64,000 nt of DNA from Sphingopyxis macrogoltabida (GTDB taxonomy: Bacteria; Pseudomonadota; Alphaproteobacteria; Sphingomonadales; Sphingomonadaceae). Of the stretch, positions 26,105 through 34,943 are shown piece by piece (within the stretch, counting starts at the first letter, position 1; each line of letters starts with the position of its first letter). The position numbers and the translations under genes are program-made. The stretch is from positions 1-64,000 of the forward strand of contig QFPJ01000008.1 of the NCBI GenBank assembly GCA_003241685.1. Reading direction: 5' to 3'. Under the pieces are notes generated by a model, which was not told the DNA's origin, made no database searches, and saw only the letters and a list, made by a program, of their open reading frames with translations.

Positions 26105-27121
26105 CTAAAGGCGGATCAGCATCTTTCCGATATTCTCGCCTGCGAACAGTCCCAGAAAGGCATCGGGTGCCGATTCGATCCCCTCGCGGACCGTTTCCCG
26201 CATCGTCACCGCACCGCTGGCGATCAGGCCGCCCATGTCGGCGTAAAATTCCTCCATGCAGTCGAAGAACTGGTCGGTGTAGATGAAGCCTTCCATGCGG
26301 ATGCGCGCCGGAATGGTGCGGACGAGATATTGCATCGCCTGCGCCTGGCCGTCGTTATAGACGTCGATCATCCCGCAAATCGCGAAGCGCGCGAAATCAT
26401 TGGCCACCGCGAAGGCCGCGTCCAGATGTTCGCCGCCGACATTGTCGAAATAGACGTCGATGCCGGGTTTCCCCAGCGTATCGAGCGCCGCGGCGAGTTG
26501 CGGCAACACGGCGCCCGCCTTGTAATCGACGACGGCATCGGCGCCCAGTTGCCTGACCCACGCGCCCTTGTCCGCGCCGCCAGCCGCCCCGATGACCGTC
26601 ATTTCGCGGGCCTTGGCGATCTGGACCACCGCCGATCCGACCGCGCCCGCCGCCGCCGACACGAAAACCGTGTCGCCCGGTTTCGCCGCCGCGACGCGCA
26701 GCAGGCCGATCCAGGCCGTGGCGCCGGTCAGGCCCATGTTGTGCAAAAAGGTCTGGGGCGACAGCCCGGCGTCGAGCAGGTCGCGGGGCAGGCGGTTGGG
26801 CATCATGTCGATGCCGATGATGCCGCCGTCGCGCCACCCGCCCATGTGCAGGATCAGGTCGCCCGCCGCGAATCCCTGCATCCGGCTTTCGACAACCTCG
26901 CCGATCGCGCCGCCGGTCATCGGCCGGTCGATTTGATAGGCGGCGGCATAGCTTTTCGCATCGTTCATCCGGCCGCGCATATAGGGATCGACCGACAGCC
27001 AGCGGTTGACGACGCGCAGTTGCCCGTCCTCCAGCGGCGCATCGGGTATATCGGTCAACGCGAAATGACGGGCCGCAGGCAAAGCTTGCGGCCGCTCGAC
27101 GAGATGCCATGCTCTTGTCAT
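26105..27121 (-). CDS. NADP-dependent oxidoreductase (leukotriene B4 dehydrogenase-like, MDR)
   Basis: A 338-residue zinc-independent MDR enzyme of the YncB/curcumin reductase/PTGR group. Visible motifs are WLSVDPYMRGRMNDAKSY near residue 45, TGATAWIGLL near residue 130, VSAAAGAVGSAVVQIAKAR (NADP-binding loop) and YFDNVGGEHLDAAF. The family reduces alpha,beta-unsaturated ketones or aldehydes with NADPH. The ATG at 27121 (MTRAWHLVERP) is preceded by GGGGGGCGGTAAA; the open frame upstream to 27184 is rejected. It is convergent with the helicase gene and followed upstream by the tRNA-Ala gene on the other strand. Confidence 0.9.
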   Translation of the reverse strand: MTRAWHLVERPQALPAARHFALTDIPDAPLEDGQLRVVNRWLSVDPYMRGRMNDAKSYAAAYQIDRPMTGGAIGEVVESRMQGFAAGDLILHMGGWRDGGIIGIDMMPNRLPRDLLDAGLSPQTFLHNMGLTGATAWIGLLRVAAAKPGDTVFVSAAAGAVGSAVVQIAKAREMTVIGAAGGADKGAWVRQLGADAVVDYKAGAVLPQLAAALDTLGKPGIDVYFDNVGGEHLDAAFAVANDFARFAICGMIDVYNDGQAQAMQYLVRTIPARIRMEGFIYTDQFFDCMEEFYADMGGLIASGAVTMRETVREGIESAPDAFLGLFAGENIGKMLIRL

Positions 27122-27212
27122 TTTACCGCCCCCCAATTTTCCGACGATTGCGGTGAAGGTCAGAAAAGCCGTTGCCACTGTCAAGCTGTGCCGTTAAGAG
27201 CCGCCCGGTCGC

Positions 27213-27288
27213 GGGGCCGTAGCTCAGATGGGAGAGCGCTGCAATCGCACTGCAGAGGTCAGGGGTTCGATTCCCCTCGGCTCCACCA
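27213..27288 (+). tRNA. tRNA-Ala (anticodon CGC)
   Basis: The 76 bases fold as a full cloverleaf. The acceptor GGGGCCG pairs with CGGCTCC and includes the G3-U70 pair that identifies tRNA-Ala. The anticodon arm is CTGCA-ATCGCAC-TGCAG, giving CGC, which reads GCG codons that are frequent in this genome. The T arm is AGGGG-TTCGATT-CCCCT. The CCA end is encoded. Confidence 0.97.
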
Positions 27289-27310
27289 GCGACCTTCAAT
27301 ATCCTGAAAA

Positions 27311-28363
27311 TCAATGGTCTTCGCGATAGGTGTCGATGGCGGAAAAGATGTGCGTCAATTGCGCGCGCTCATCGGCATCGATGTCGGGCCGCCAGATTTC
27401 GAACAATAATATCGTGCGGTCGCTCGGCCCACGGTTCCAGGCTTCATGCTCGAAACTGTCGTCGAAGATGATCATTTCCCCCTCGCGCCAGGCCCGAGTC
27501 TCTCCGCCGACGCGCAGGGCGCAGCCGCCGGGCACGACCAGCGGCAGGTGGCAGATCAGCCGCGTATTCAGCATTCCATGATGCGGCTGGATATGCGTGC
27601 CGGGGGTCAGCCGCGAAAAAAGCGCCATCGGTGCCCGGTTCGGGATCATCGGTCGGGGCGCGCGCGCCAGCGCCGCCAGCGTTTCCGGACATAAGTCGTC
27701 CATGCCCTCCGCGACGCGGCCGTTCTTCCATAGCCAGGCGGCGCCCCAGTCGGGCTTGTCGAGCAGCGGGTTGTTGGGCGGCGGCCGGTCGGCGCTGGCG
27801 GTGACATAGGGGCCGAAGCGATCGCCGCCATGGTCGACCAACCCTTGCAGTTCGGCCCGAATCGCATCGGTCGCGGCTTCGACCGCGGGGACCCAGTCGA
27901 ACGCGGTCCGTTCGAAAAAGGGGCGCTGGGCCAAGCCGGGGAAATAGAACATGCTGGGTTGCTGCAGATAGAGCGGCTGTTCGCCCGCAAGCAGTCGCAG
28001 CGCCTCGGCGACGCGGGGCGGGGCATTGCTTGCGTCGATGCCGACGTCGCGGAGCCGGGTCAGCAGATGATGGGCAAAGGCACGCTCGGTCGCGGCCAGG
28101 AACGCCTCGGCGCGTTGCAGCCCCGGATGCAGGGCGGGCGGGACATTCGGCGCCTGCGCCGCGGTGCCGAGCGCGAGACGATAGAAGCTGCCGGCGGCGC
28201 GGTCGTCCTGCAAACGGCGCTTGAGTTCGGCCATGGCAAGGATCGCGGCGATATTGCCGCGATCGGCGCGGATCGCGCCGTCAAGCGCGGCGCTTTCCGC
28301 CGCCGCGTCGCCGCGCTGATGCGCGGCACGCGCCTGATCGAGCCATGTTCCTCCGCCGGTCAT
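27311..28363 (-). CDS. Aspartyl/asparaginyl beta-hydroxylase-like protein with TPR region
   Basis: A 350-residue protein. The N-terminal 100 residues are TPR-like helices (LDQARAAHQRGDAAAESAAL). The C-terminal 180 residues form an Asp/Asn beta-hydroxylase domain: PHHGMLNTRLICHLPLVVP supplies one Fe ligand His, and IIFDDSFEHEAWN the second, with R in RTILLFEIWRPD as the likely 2-oxoglutarate ligand. The family uses Fe(II), O2 and 2-oxoglutarate; bacterial members modify peptides, lipids or unknown targets. It is transcribed toward the tRNA gene, with a gap of 22 bases. Confidence 0.88.
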   Translation of the reverse strand: MTGGGTWLDQARAAHQRGDAAAESAALDGAIRADRGNIAAILAMAELKRRLQDDRAAGSFYRLALGTAAQAPNVPPALHPGLQRAEAFLAATERAFAHHLLTRLRDVGIDASNAPPRVAEALRLLAGEQPLYLQQPSMFYFPGLAQRPFFERTAFDWVPAVEAATDAIRAELQGLVDHGGDRFGPYVTASADRPPPNNPLLDKPDWGAAWLWKNGRVAEGMDDLCPETLAALARAPRPMIPNRAPMALFSRLTPGTHIQPHHGMLNTRLICHLPLVVPGGCALRVGGETRAWREGEMIIFDDSFEHEAWNRGPSDRTILLFEIWRPDIDADERAQLTHIFSAIDTYREDH

Positions 28364-28437
28364 AGCCGAGGCATAGCGCCGCCCCGCGTCTTTGCAAACG
28401 GCGGGTCATGCGACCGCTGTCGAGTGGCCGGGCCGCG

Positions 28438-30735
28438 TCAGGCCGGCTTTACGAAACCGTCGAGGACGCGCTTGCTGCCCGCCTGGTCGAATTCAACCTC
28501 CAGCTTGTTGCCGTCGACATCCATGATTTCGCCATAGCCGAATTTTTCGTGGAACACGCGCATGCCGATCGCCAGGTCGCCGCGCGGCTTTGCGCCCACC
28601 GAGGCGGCGGGGCCTTTTTCCGAAGGCGCGGGGGCGCGGGTGATCGTCGAGGAAGCGGCGACGGCGCGCTGCCACGCGGGACCGCGCGTCATGGTGCGCG
28701 CCGGCTGTCTCTCCGCGACATGCGCGAACGGATCGCCCTGTGCCGACCAGTTGGCGCGCCACAGGCTTTGGCCGCCGCCAAAGCTGTTTTCGCTGTCGAC
28801 ATGTTCGGGCGGGATTTCTCCGATGAAGCGGCTCGGGATGCTGCTCATCCACTGGCCATAGATGCGGCGGTTGGCGGCGTGATAGATGCTGGCGCGCCGG
28901 CGGGCGCGGGTGATCGCAACATAGGCCAGGCGGCGCTCTTCCTCCAGGCTGGCGGTGCCGCCCTCGTCCATCGCGCGCTGCGACGGGAAGACGCCATCTT
29001 CCCACCCGGCTAGGAAGACATGGTCGAATTCCAGCCCCTTGGCGGCGTGGATCGTCATGATGGTGACGGTTTCGGTCTGATCGTCATTGTCGCGGTCCAT
29101 CACCAGGCTGACATGCTCCAGGAAAGCCTCGAGCGATTCATAGTCCTCCATCGCACGAACGAGTTCGGACAGGTTTTCCAGCCGGCCCGCCGCCTCCGCG
29201 CTGCGATCGGCCTGCAGCATCGCCGTATAGCCCGACTCGTCGAGGATGAGTTGCGTCAGTTCGGGGTGTGACAGTTCGCCCGCCTTCGCCTGCCAGCCGC
29301 GCATCTGCGCGACGAAGTTGGCGAGTTGGCGCCGCGCCTGCGCCGTCAGTTCGTCGGTTTCGGTGATCCGCGCGGCGGCATGGAACAGCGGCGCGCGATC
29401 GATGCGCGCGGCCTGGTGGATGCGCGACACCGCCTTGTCGCCAAGCCCGCGCTTCGGGACATTGACGATGCGCTCGAACGCCAGATCGTCGGCGGGCGAG
29501 TGGACGAGCCGCAGATAGGCGAGCGCGTCGCGGATTTCGGCGCGCTCATAGAAACGGAAGCCGCCGACGATGCGATAGGGCATGCCGATGGCGATGAAGC
29601 GATCCTCGAACTCGCGCGTCTGAAACTGCGCGCGGACGAGGATGGCGGTGCGGTCGAGCGATATGCGGCTGCGCTGAAGGCTTTCCAGCTCTTCGCCGAT
29701 CCGCCGGGCCTCCTCCGGTCCGTCCCACACGCCGACGACGCGCAGCTTGTCGCCAGGCCCCAGGTCGGTCCACAGCGTCTTGCCCAGCCGCCCCGAATTC
29801 TGCGCGATCAGCGCCGACGCGGCGGCCAGGATCTGCGGCGTCGAGCGGTAATTCTGTTCGAGGCGGATCACCGTCGCGCCCGGAAAATCCTTTTCGAAGC
29901 GCAGGATATTGGCGACTTCGGCTCCGCGCCACGAATAGATCGACTGGTCGTCGTCGCCGACGCAGCAGATATTCTTGCGCGCCTGCGCGAGCAGCCGCAG
30001 CCACAGATACTGGCTGGCGTTGGTGTCCTGATATTCGTCGACGAGGATATATTTGAAGCGGTCCTGATACTGTTCCAGCACGTCGCGGTGATTTTTCAGG
30101 ATCACCAGCATGTGCAGCAGCAGGTCGCCGAAATCGCAGGCGTTGAGCGTTTTCAGCCGCGCCTGATAGAGTGCATAGAAATGCTGGCCCTTGCCGTCGG
30201 CATAGGCTTCCCTGTCCGCGGCATCGAGATCGGCCGGGACGAGCCCGCGGTTCTTCCACTTGTCGATCAGCCCGGCCAGCTGGCGGGCCGGCCAGCGTTT
30301 CTCGTCCAGCCCCTCGGCCTGAATCAGCTGTTTCAGCACGCGAAGCTGGTCGTCGGTGTCGAGGATAGTGAAATTGCTTTGCAGGCCGACCAGTTCGGCG
30401 TGGCGGCGCAGCATCTTGGCACAGATGCTGTGAAAGGTGCCGAGCCAGGGCATCCCTTCGACCGCGTCGCCGATCATGCGCCCGATCCGCTCGCGCATCT
30501 CGCGCGCCGCCTTGTTGGTGAAGGTGACCGCCAATATCTCCGACGGCCAGGCGCGCCGCGTCGCGATGATGTGCGCGAGCCGCGCGGTCAGCGCCGCCGT
30601 CTTGCCCGTGCCCGCGCCCGCCAGCATCAGCACCGGACCGTCGGTGGTCAGCACCGCCTGCCGCTGCGGATCGTTCAGCCCGCGCAGATAGGGCGGGTCG
30701 GCGGCATCGGGCGGGGAGAGGGGGGTATCGGTCAC
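28438..30735 (-). CDS. uvrD: ATP-dependent DNA helicase UvrD/PcrA
   Basis: A 765-residue superfamily 1A helicase. Motifs in order: I LAGAGTGKTAALTARL near residue 45, Ia VTFTNKAAREMRER, II VDEYQDTN near residue 245, III VGDDDQSIYSWRGA, IV LEQNYRSTP, V TIHAAKGLEFDHVFLAGWEDG, in part, and VI EERRLAYVAITRARRR. The C-terminus (FGYGEIMDVDGNKLEVEFD) is the Tudor-like tail of PcrA/UvrD. It unwinds DNA in excision repair. The GTG at 30735 fits the family N-terminus; longer upstream reading overlaps the DUF2520 gene in another frame. It is ten bases downstream of that gene. Confidence 0.93.
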   Translation of the reverse strand: MTDTPLSPPDAADPPYLRGLNDPQRQAVLTTDGPVLMLAGAGTGKTAALTARLAHIIATRRAWPSEILAVTFTNKAAREMRERIGRMIGDAVEGMPWLGTFHSICAKMLRRHAELVGLQSNFTILDTDDQLRVLKQLIQAEGLDEKRWPARQLAGLIDKWKNRGLVPADLDAADREAYADGKGQHFYALYQARLKTLNACDFGDLLLHMLVILKNHRDVLEQYQDRFKYILVDEYQDTNASQYLWLRLLAQARKNICCVGDDDQSIYSWRGAEVANILRFEKDFPGATVIRLEQNYRSTPQILAAASALIAQNSGRLGKTLWTDLGPGDKLRVVGVWDGPEEARRIGEELESLQRSRISLDRTAILVRAQFQTREFEDRFIAIGMPYRIVGGFRFYERAEIRDALAYLRLVHSPADDLAFERIVNVPKRGLGDKAVSRIHQAARIDRAPLFHAAARITETDELTAQARRQLANFVAQMRGWQAKAGELSHPELTQLILDESGYTAMLQADRSAEAAGRLENLSELVRAMEDYESLEAFLEHVSLVMDRDNDDQTETVTIMTIHAAKGLEFDHVFLAGWEDGVFPSQRAMDEGGTASLEEERRLAYVAITRARRRASIYHAANRRIYGQWMSSIPSRFIGEIPPEHVDSENSFGGGQSLWRANWSAQGDPFAHVAERQPARTMTRGPAWQRAVAASSTITRAPAPSEKGPAASVGAKPRGDLAIGMRVFHEKFGYGEIMDVDGNKLEVEFDQAGSKRVLDGFVKPA

Positions 30736-30745
30736 GCGCGAACGA

Positions 30746-31615
30746 TTAGGGAACAGCGGGCGTGCTGTCCAGTGCGCGGCGCAGCGGCGATTCTTCGGTC
30801 CGCCCCAATTCGTCGAGCGTCGCCAGCGCCATCGCGCGATAGGCGGGGAGAAGGCCGGGGCACCAGCGGGCCAGCGCATCGAGATGCCCTTCCACCGTCG
30901 CATCGTCGCCGCGCAGCAGGGGACCGGACAGCGCCGAAAAGCCGCGATCGAGGCTGTTTTCCAGCGCCGCGCGGACGAGCGGGGCCAGCAGGGCGGCGGG
31001 ATCGTCGGCGCCGGCCTGTCGCAGCGCATGCGTGGCCCCGGCCATCAACGTCACGAGATGGTTCGACGCATGGCATAGCGCGGCGTGATAAAGCGGACGC
31101 CGATCCTCGGATATGGCGACGGAAACGCCGCCGAGCCGCGCGACAATGTCCCGGGCCCGTCGCTCCGCTTCCGGGGAGGAGCCCGTTACGGCGAAACGCG
31201 CATCCGTCATGCGCCCGATCTCGGCCTGCGGATCGCCGGTGAAGGTCATGGCGGGGTGAATGGCGGCGGTTTGCGCCCCTGCCTCCTGCAAGGGCGCCAG
31301 AATCGCCGTCCCGCTGCGACCGCTGACATGGAAGACCAGAATCGCGGAGCCGGGGGGCAGGGCGCGCGCAAGATCGGCCGCGACGGCCGCAACGGCATCA
31401 TCCGAAACCGCGATCGCGATCATGTCGCATGCGCGCGCCAGATGATCGAGGGTCGGCGCGGCGACCGCGCTTACCCGCCGGGCGGCGACGCGGGCCCTGT
31501 CGGGCGACCGACCCCACAGCAGCGCCGGGGTTTCGGAGACGGGAGCCAGTCCGAGCGCGAGCGCCTGAGCGACGCGCCCCGACCCGATGATACCGATTTG
31601 TCGAAACAGGGTCAT
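30746..31615 (-). CDS. Rossmann-fold and DUF2520 domain protein
   Basis: A 289-residue NAD(P)-binding protein. The N-terminus IGIIGSGRVAQALALGL is the dinucleotide-binding loop, and HVSGRSGTAIL and AIHPAMTFTGDP follow. The C-terminal half is DUF2520 (YHAALCHASNHLVTLMAGA). Related proteins include PanG, an alternative ketopantoate reductase of coenzyme A synthesis, but most members are uncharacterised and this assignment is only a possibility. It is upstream of uvrD on the same strand, with a ten-base gap, and preceded by a repeat-filled intergenic region. Confidence 0.85.
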   Translation of the reverse strand: MTLFRQIGIIGSGRVAQALALGLAPVSETPALLWGRSPDRARVAARRVSAVAAPTLDHLARACDMIAIAVSDDAVAAVAADLARALPPGSAILVFHVSGRSGTAILAPLQEAGAQTAAIHPAMTFTGDPQAEIGRMTDARFAVTGSSPEAERRARDIVARLGGVSVAISEDRRPLYHAALCHASNHLVTLMAGATHALRQAGADDPAALLAPLVRAALENSLDRGFSALSGPLLRGDDATVEGHLDALARWCPGLLPAYRAMALATLDELGRTEESPLRRALDSTPAVP

Positions 31616-31701
31616 GCGCTGCGTGTAGCGTGGGTGGGCGCGCTACGCCAACGGGAGGGTGCGCTGTGGCCGGTTTCGGCCGGAAGACGAGTGCATAGCG
31701 T

Positions 31702-31778
31702 CGTCGCCCCAGGGCTCGGCTCCGGGTCCATGACGGCGGCGTGGCTGTGGATCCCGGATCAAGTCCGGGATGACGAAG
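31702..31778. repeat. REP-like palindromic repeat (CCGGA-type)
   Basis: The right arm GGATCCCGGATCAAGTCCGG, in parts, then GATGACG, is an exact family match; the left arm (GTCGCCCCAGGGCTCGGCTCC) has diverged. It lies 86 bases after the DUF2520 start codon on the intergenic side. Confidence 0.65.
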
Positions 31779-31808
31779 GGCAGTAAAGCGGCCAGTTGGG
31801 GACGTAGC

Positions 31809-31942
31809 TCCTCCCTGTCGCGCAGCGATGGGGAGGTGGCAGCGCGAAGCGCTGACGGAGGGGCGATGGTGCTGCCGTCGCGGCCCCTCCACCACGCCCT
31901 GCGGGCGCGGTCCCCCTCCCCACGGCTTCGCCGCAGGGAGGA
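31809..31942. repeat. Composite palindromic repeat, about 134 bp
   Basis: Same length and orientation as 10472-10605, with about six base differences, nearly all in the middle. Together with 31702-31778 it fills most of the gene-free interval 31616-32108. The remainder (31943-32108) contains only the leader of the MFS gene and a Cys/Arg-rich non-coding stretch where I see nothing else. Confidence 0.75.
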
Positions 31943-32108
31943 TTGCTTGCGGCCGGTCTTCTCCCCTCCCGCTTGCGGGAGGGGATACCACCGCTCCAGT
32001 CGGCGCCCGCTGTTCACCACAAAGTGCTGCCCCCAGCATTCCGATCTTGCGCCTATCCATAAATCGCGTCCAAAGCGGCGCCGTTCGAACTGGGGAGGGG
32101 CGTTGTCC

Positions 32109-33383
32109 GTGGATCTGGCACCATATCGCAAGCATCGGCGCATTCTGACTGCCAGCCTGGTCGGCACCGCGGTCGAATTCTATGATTTCTATATCTATGG
32201 CACGGCCGCGGCGCTGGTGTTCGGGCCGCTCTTCTTCCCCTCCGAATCCGAATCGGCGCAATTGATGCTCAGTTTCATGAGCTTCGGCCTCGCCTTTTTC
32301 GCGCGGCCCGTGGGTGCGATCGTCTTTGGCCATTATGGCGACCGCGTCGGACGCAAATCGACGCTGGTCGCCTCGTTGATGCTGATGGGCATCTCGACCC
32401 TGCTCATCGCTTTCCTGCCGACCTATGCGATGGTCGGATGGGTCGCGCCGTTGCTGCTGTGTATCCTGCGCTTCGGGCAAGGGTTCGGCCTGGGCGGTGA
32501 ATGGGGCGGCGCGGCGCTGCTCGCGGTCGAAAATGCGCCGTCGGGATGGCGCGCGCGCTTCGGGATGGTGCCGCAACTCGGCGCGCCGGTTGGTTTCATC
32601 GCCGCGAACGGCCTGTTCCTGCTGCTGGGGCTCGGGCTCAGCGACAGCGAATTCGCGGCATGGGGATGGCGCATCCCCTTTCTTTGCTCTGCCATTCTGG
32701 TCGGATTGGGCCTGTGGGTGCGGCTGAAGATCGGCGAGACGCCCGACTTCGCCGCCGCGCTGGAGGCCGACCGGCCCGTCGCGGTGCCGATCGGCGCCTT
32801 GCTGGCGCGCCACCTGTTGCCGACGCTGGCGGGGACCTTCGCGGTCGTCGCCTGTTTTGCGATCTTCTATCTGTCGACCAGCTTCGCGCTCGCGCATGGC
32901 ACGACGACGCTCGGCTATCCCAAGGAACAGTTTCTGCTGATCCAGCTCGGCGCGATCCTGTTCATGGCGGCGGGGATCGTCGTCGCCGGCACCTGGAGCG
33001 ACGCGGCCAGCGCCGGGCGCGTGCTGGCGTGGGGGTGCGGCGCGACGATCCTGGTCGGCTTTCTGTTCGGCCCCGCGCTGGCGTCCGGGTCATGGAGCGT
33101 GATCTTCATCGGTCTCGCCGCATCGCTGTTCGTGATGGGGCTGGTCTATGGACCGCTGGGCGCCTGGCTGACCGGCCTGTTCCCGGTCGAGCTTCGCTAC
33201 ACCGGCGCTTCGGTGACGTTCAACGGGGGCGGCATATTGGGCGGCGCGGCGGCGCCGATCGTCGCGCAGACGCTGAGCGACTGGCGGGGCACGGCGGCGG
33301 TGGGCCTTTATCTGGCGCTGGCCGGGATCGTGAGTTTCGGCGGGTTGCTGATGGTGCGGCGGCGGGATAACGATACCGCGTGA
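32109..33383 (+). CDS. MFS metabolite:H+ symporter (ProP/ShiA/KgtP-like)
   Basis: A 424-residue MFS protein of the metabolite:H+ symporter family with about 12 helices. Family marks: GTAVEFYDFYIYGTAAALVF in helix 1, FGHYGDRVGRKSTL in the 2-3 loop, and RFGQGFGLGGEWGGAALL, with AVENAP after it. Such proteins import osmolytes, shikimate or dicarboxylates; the substrate is not determinable. The GTG at 32109 was chosen because GGGGAGGGG lies eight bases upstream; a TTG at 32103 is too close to it, and frame extension upstream is repeat-derived. It is convergent with rsmD, four bases apart. Confidence 0.85.
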   Translation: MDLAPYRKHRRILTASLVGTAVEFYDFYIYGTAAALVFGPLFFPSESESAQLMLSFMSFGLAFFARPVGAIVFGHYGDRVGRKSTLVASLMLMGISTLLIAFLPTYAMVGWVAPLLLCILRFGQGFGLGGEWGGAALLAVENAPSGWRARFGMVPQLGAPVGFIAANGLFLLLGLGLSDSEFAAWGWRIPFLCSAILVGLGLWVRLKIGETPDFAAALEADRPVAVPIGALLARHLLPTLAGTFAVVACFAIFYLSTSFALAHGTTTLGYPKEQFLLIQLGAILFMAAGIVVAGTWSDAASAGRVLAWGCGATILVGFLFGPALASGSWSVIFIGLAASLFVMGLVYGPLGAWLTGLFPVELRYTGASVTFNGGGILGGAAAPIVAQTLSDWRGTAAVGLYLALAGIVSFGGLLMVRRRDNDTA

Positions 33384-33387
33384 CGGG

Positions 33388-33930
33388 TCAGGCGGCGCGC
33401 AGCAACGTCAGCTTTGCCTTGCCGACCTTGCGTTCGGCCTCGACCGTGAAACCCGCAACCTCGACCGCTTCCTTTTCCGCCGTCTCGATCGAGATCCAGC
33501 TGTCGGGCGCGACCCAGCCGAGGCGATGGAGCTTGTCGAGCGCGACGCTGCCCGCGCCGGTGCCATAGGGCGCGTCGAACAGCAGCAGGTCGCAGGTCCG
33601 GCGCGCCGGCCCCAGGCCGAGCACCGATCCCGCGCGCACATCGGCGCGGGCACCGGCGCCGAGCGCGGCGATATTGGCTTTCAGCGCGGCGATCGCATCG
33701 CGGTCCTGTTCGCCGAACAGGCAATGCGCGGCGCCGCGCGACAGCGCCTCGATCCCCAGCGCGCCGGACCCCGCGAACAGGTCGGCGACATGCAGCCCCT
33801 CGAAACTGCCCAGCCGGCTCGCCAGCATCGAAAACAGCGTCTCGCGCGTCCGGTCGGCGGTTGGGCGCGTCGCGTCATTCTTTGGCGCGAGCAGCTTGCG
33901 GCCGCGCCATTCGCCGGCGATGACCCTCAT
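33388..33930 (-). CDS. rsmD: 16S rRNA (guanine-N2) methyltransferase RsmD
   Basis: A 180-residue RsmD. The start MRVIAGEWRGRKL is family-typical. SAM motif I is VADLFAGSGALGIEALSRGA near residue 48. The catalytic motif reads FDAPYG rather than the more usual DPPY. RsmD methylates G966 of 16S rRNA during 30S assembly. Its ATG overlaps the stop of the pseudouridine synthase gene (ATGA), forming a two-gene rRNA-modification operon. Confidence 0.92.
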   Translation of the reverse strand: MRVIAGEWRGRKLLAPKNDATRPTADRTRETLFSMLASRLGSFEGLHVADLFAGSGALGIEALSRGAAHCLFGEQDRDAIAALKANIAALGAGARADVRAGSVLGLGPARRTCDLLLFDAPYGTGAGSVALDKLHRLGWVAPDSWISIETAEKEAVEVAGFTVEAERKVGKAKLTLLRAA

Positions 33931-34787
33931 TTGTGCAGGTGCCGGCGGAACTGGAACAATTCGTCGCGCGGAACGACCTCGACCGCGCCCATGTCGAGCC
34001 CGGCCAGGGTGAATTCGCCATAGCGGGTGCGGATCAGCCGGCTGACCTGCAGCCCCAGATGTTCGAGCACGCGGCGAACCTCGCGATTCTTGCCTTCGGT
34101 CAGCGTCATTTCGATCCACTGGTTGCGTCCGGTGCGGCGTTCCAGATTGGCGTCGATCTTGCCATAGCGGATGCCGTCGATCTCGATACCCTCGACCAGA
34201 TCCTCCAGCTGCGTCTGGCTGATGTCGCCGAAGGCGCGCGCGCGGTAGGTGCGCTCGACTCCGCTGGCCGGCAGTTCGAGCTGGCGCTTGAATTCGCCGT
34301 CGTTGGTCAGCAGCAGCAGCCCTTCGGTATTATAGTCGAGCCGCCCGACGGGCATCAGGCGCGGCAGCCCTTTCGGCAACAGGTCATAGATGGTCTTGCG
34401 CCCCTTGGGGTCGCGCGCGGCGGTCAGGCAGCCGGCGGGCTTGTGAAAGCGGTAAAGCCGCGTCGACACGGGCTTGGCGACCGGATTGCCGTCGACGGTC
34501 AGCCCGTCGAGCGACGACAACAGCGGCGCGGGCTGTGCGATCACGGCGCCGTTCAGCGCGATGCGGCCTTCCTCGATCATCCGTTCGACGTCGCGGCGCG
34601 ACCCGACCCCGGCGCGCGCGAGCAGCTTGGCGATACGCTGCGGCCCGTCCTCGCGTTCGGCCTCCGCGGCGGGCTTGCGGGAGGCCGCGGCACCGCGCGC
34701 AGCCCGGCGGCCGCCGGACGCGGGGGGCTCGCCCGGCGATCGGGGAGCGGACCGGGAGGAGGGGCGGGGCGGTCGGCGGGTCGTCAT
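33927..34787 (-). CDS. rluB: Pseudouridine synthase, RsuA/RluB family
   Basis: A 286-residue pseudouridine synthase. A basic Arg/Pro/Ser-rich N-terminus of about 45 residues precedes an S4 domain (QRIAKLLARAGVGSRRDVER) and a catalytic domain with PVGRLDYNTEGLLLLTNDG, whose Asp is the nucleophile. The C-terminal part has LTEGKNREVRRVLEHLGL. RluB modifies U2605 of 23S rRNA; RsuA or RluE/F specificity cannot be excluded. The ATG at 34787 follows GATCCGTTCCG without a strong Shine-Dalgarno. The frame is open far upstream because it is antisense to the receiver gene. Confidence 0.88.
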   Translation of the reverse strand: MTTRRPPRPSSRSAPRSPGEPPASGGRRAARGAAASRKPAAEAEREDGPQRIAKLLARAGVGSRRDVERMIEEGRIALNGAVIAQPAPLLSSLDGLTVDGNPVAKPVSTRLYRFHKPAGCLTAARDPKGRKTIYDLLPKGLPRLMPVGRLDYNTEGLLLLTNDGEFKRQLELPASGVERTYRARAFGDISQTQLEDLVEGIEIDGIRYGKIDANLERRTGRNQWIEMTLTEGKNREVRRVLEHLGLQVSRLIRTRYGEFTLAGLDMGAVEVVPRDELFQFRRHLHK

Positions 34788-34943
34788 CGGAACGGATCGG
34801 GCTTTCTGATCGTTTTCAGCACAGGCAACTGTGGCTTTGTGATCACGCTCATAGCCGGAAAAGCATCGCTTCGTCGATGCCAAGGCGAAGCAATCTTGCG
34901 GGACGGCACGGAGCGGGTCATGGCGCCATTCAAAGGAGTATCC

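Noticed and set aside
30736..31029. Longer N-terminus of UvrD
   Set aside because: The extra residues are a shifted reading of the DUF2520 gene (Arg/Pro/Trp-rich) and are absent from the family.
33933..34943. Plus-strand extension of the receiver gene antisense to the pseudouridine synthase gene
   Set aside because: Sequence upstream of 34944 has no domain, and an AAAGGAG ribosome site fixes the start at 34944.
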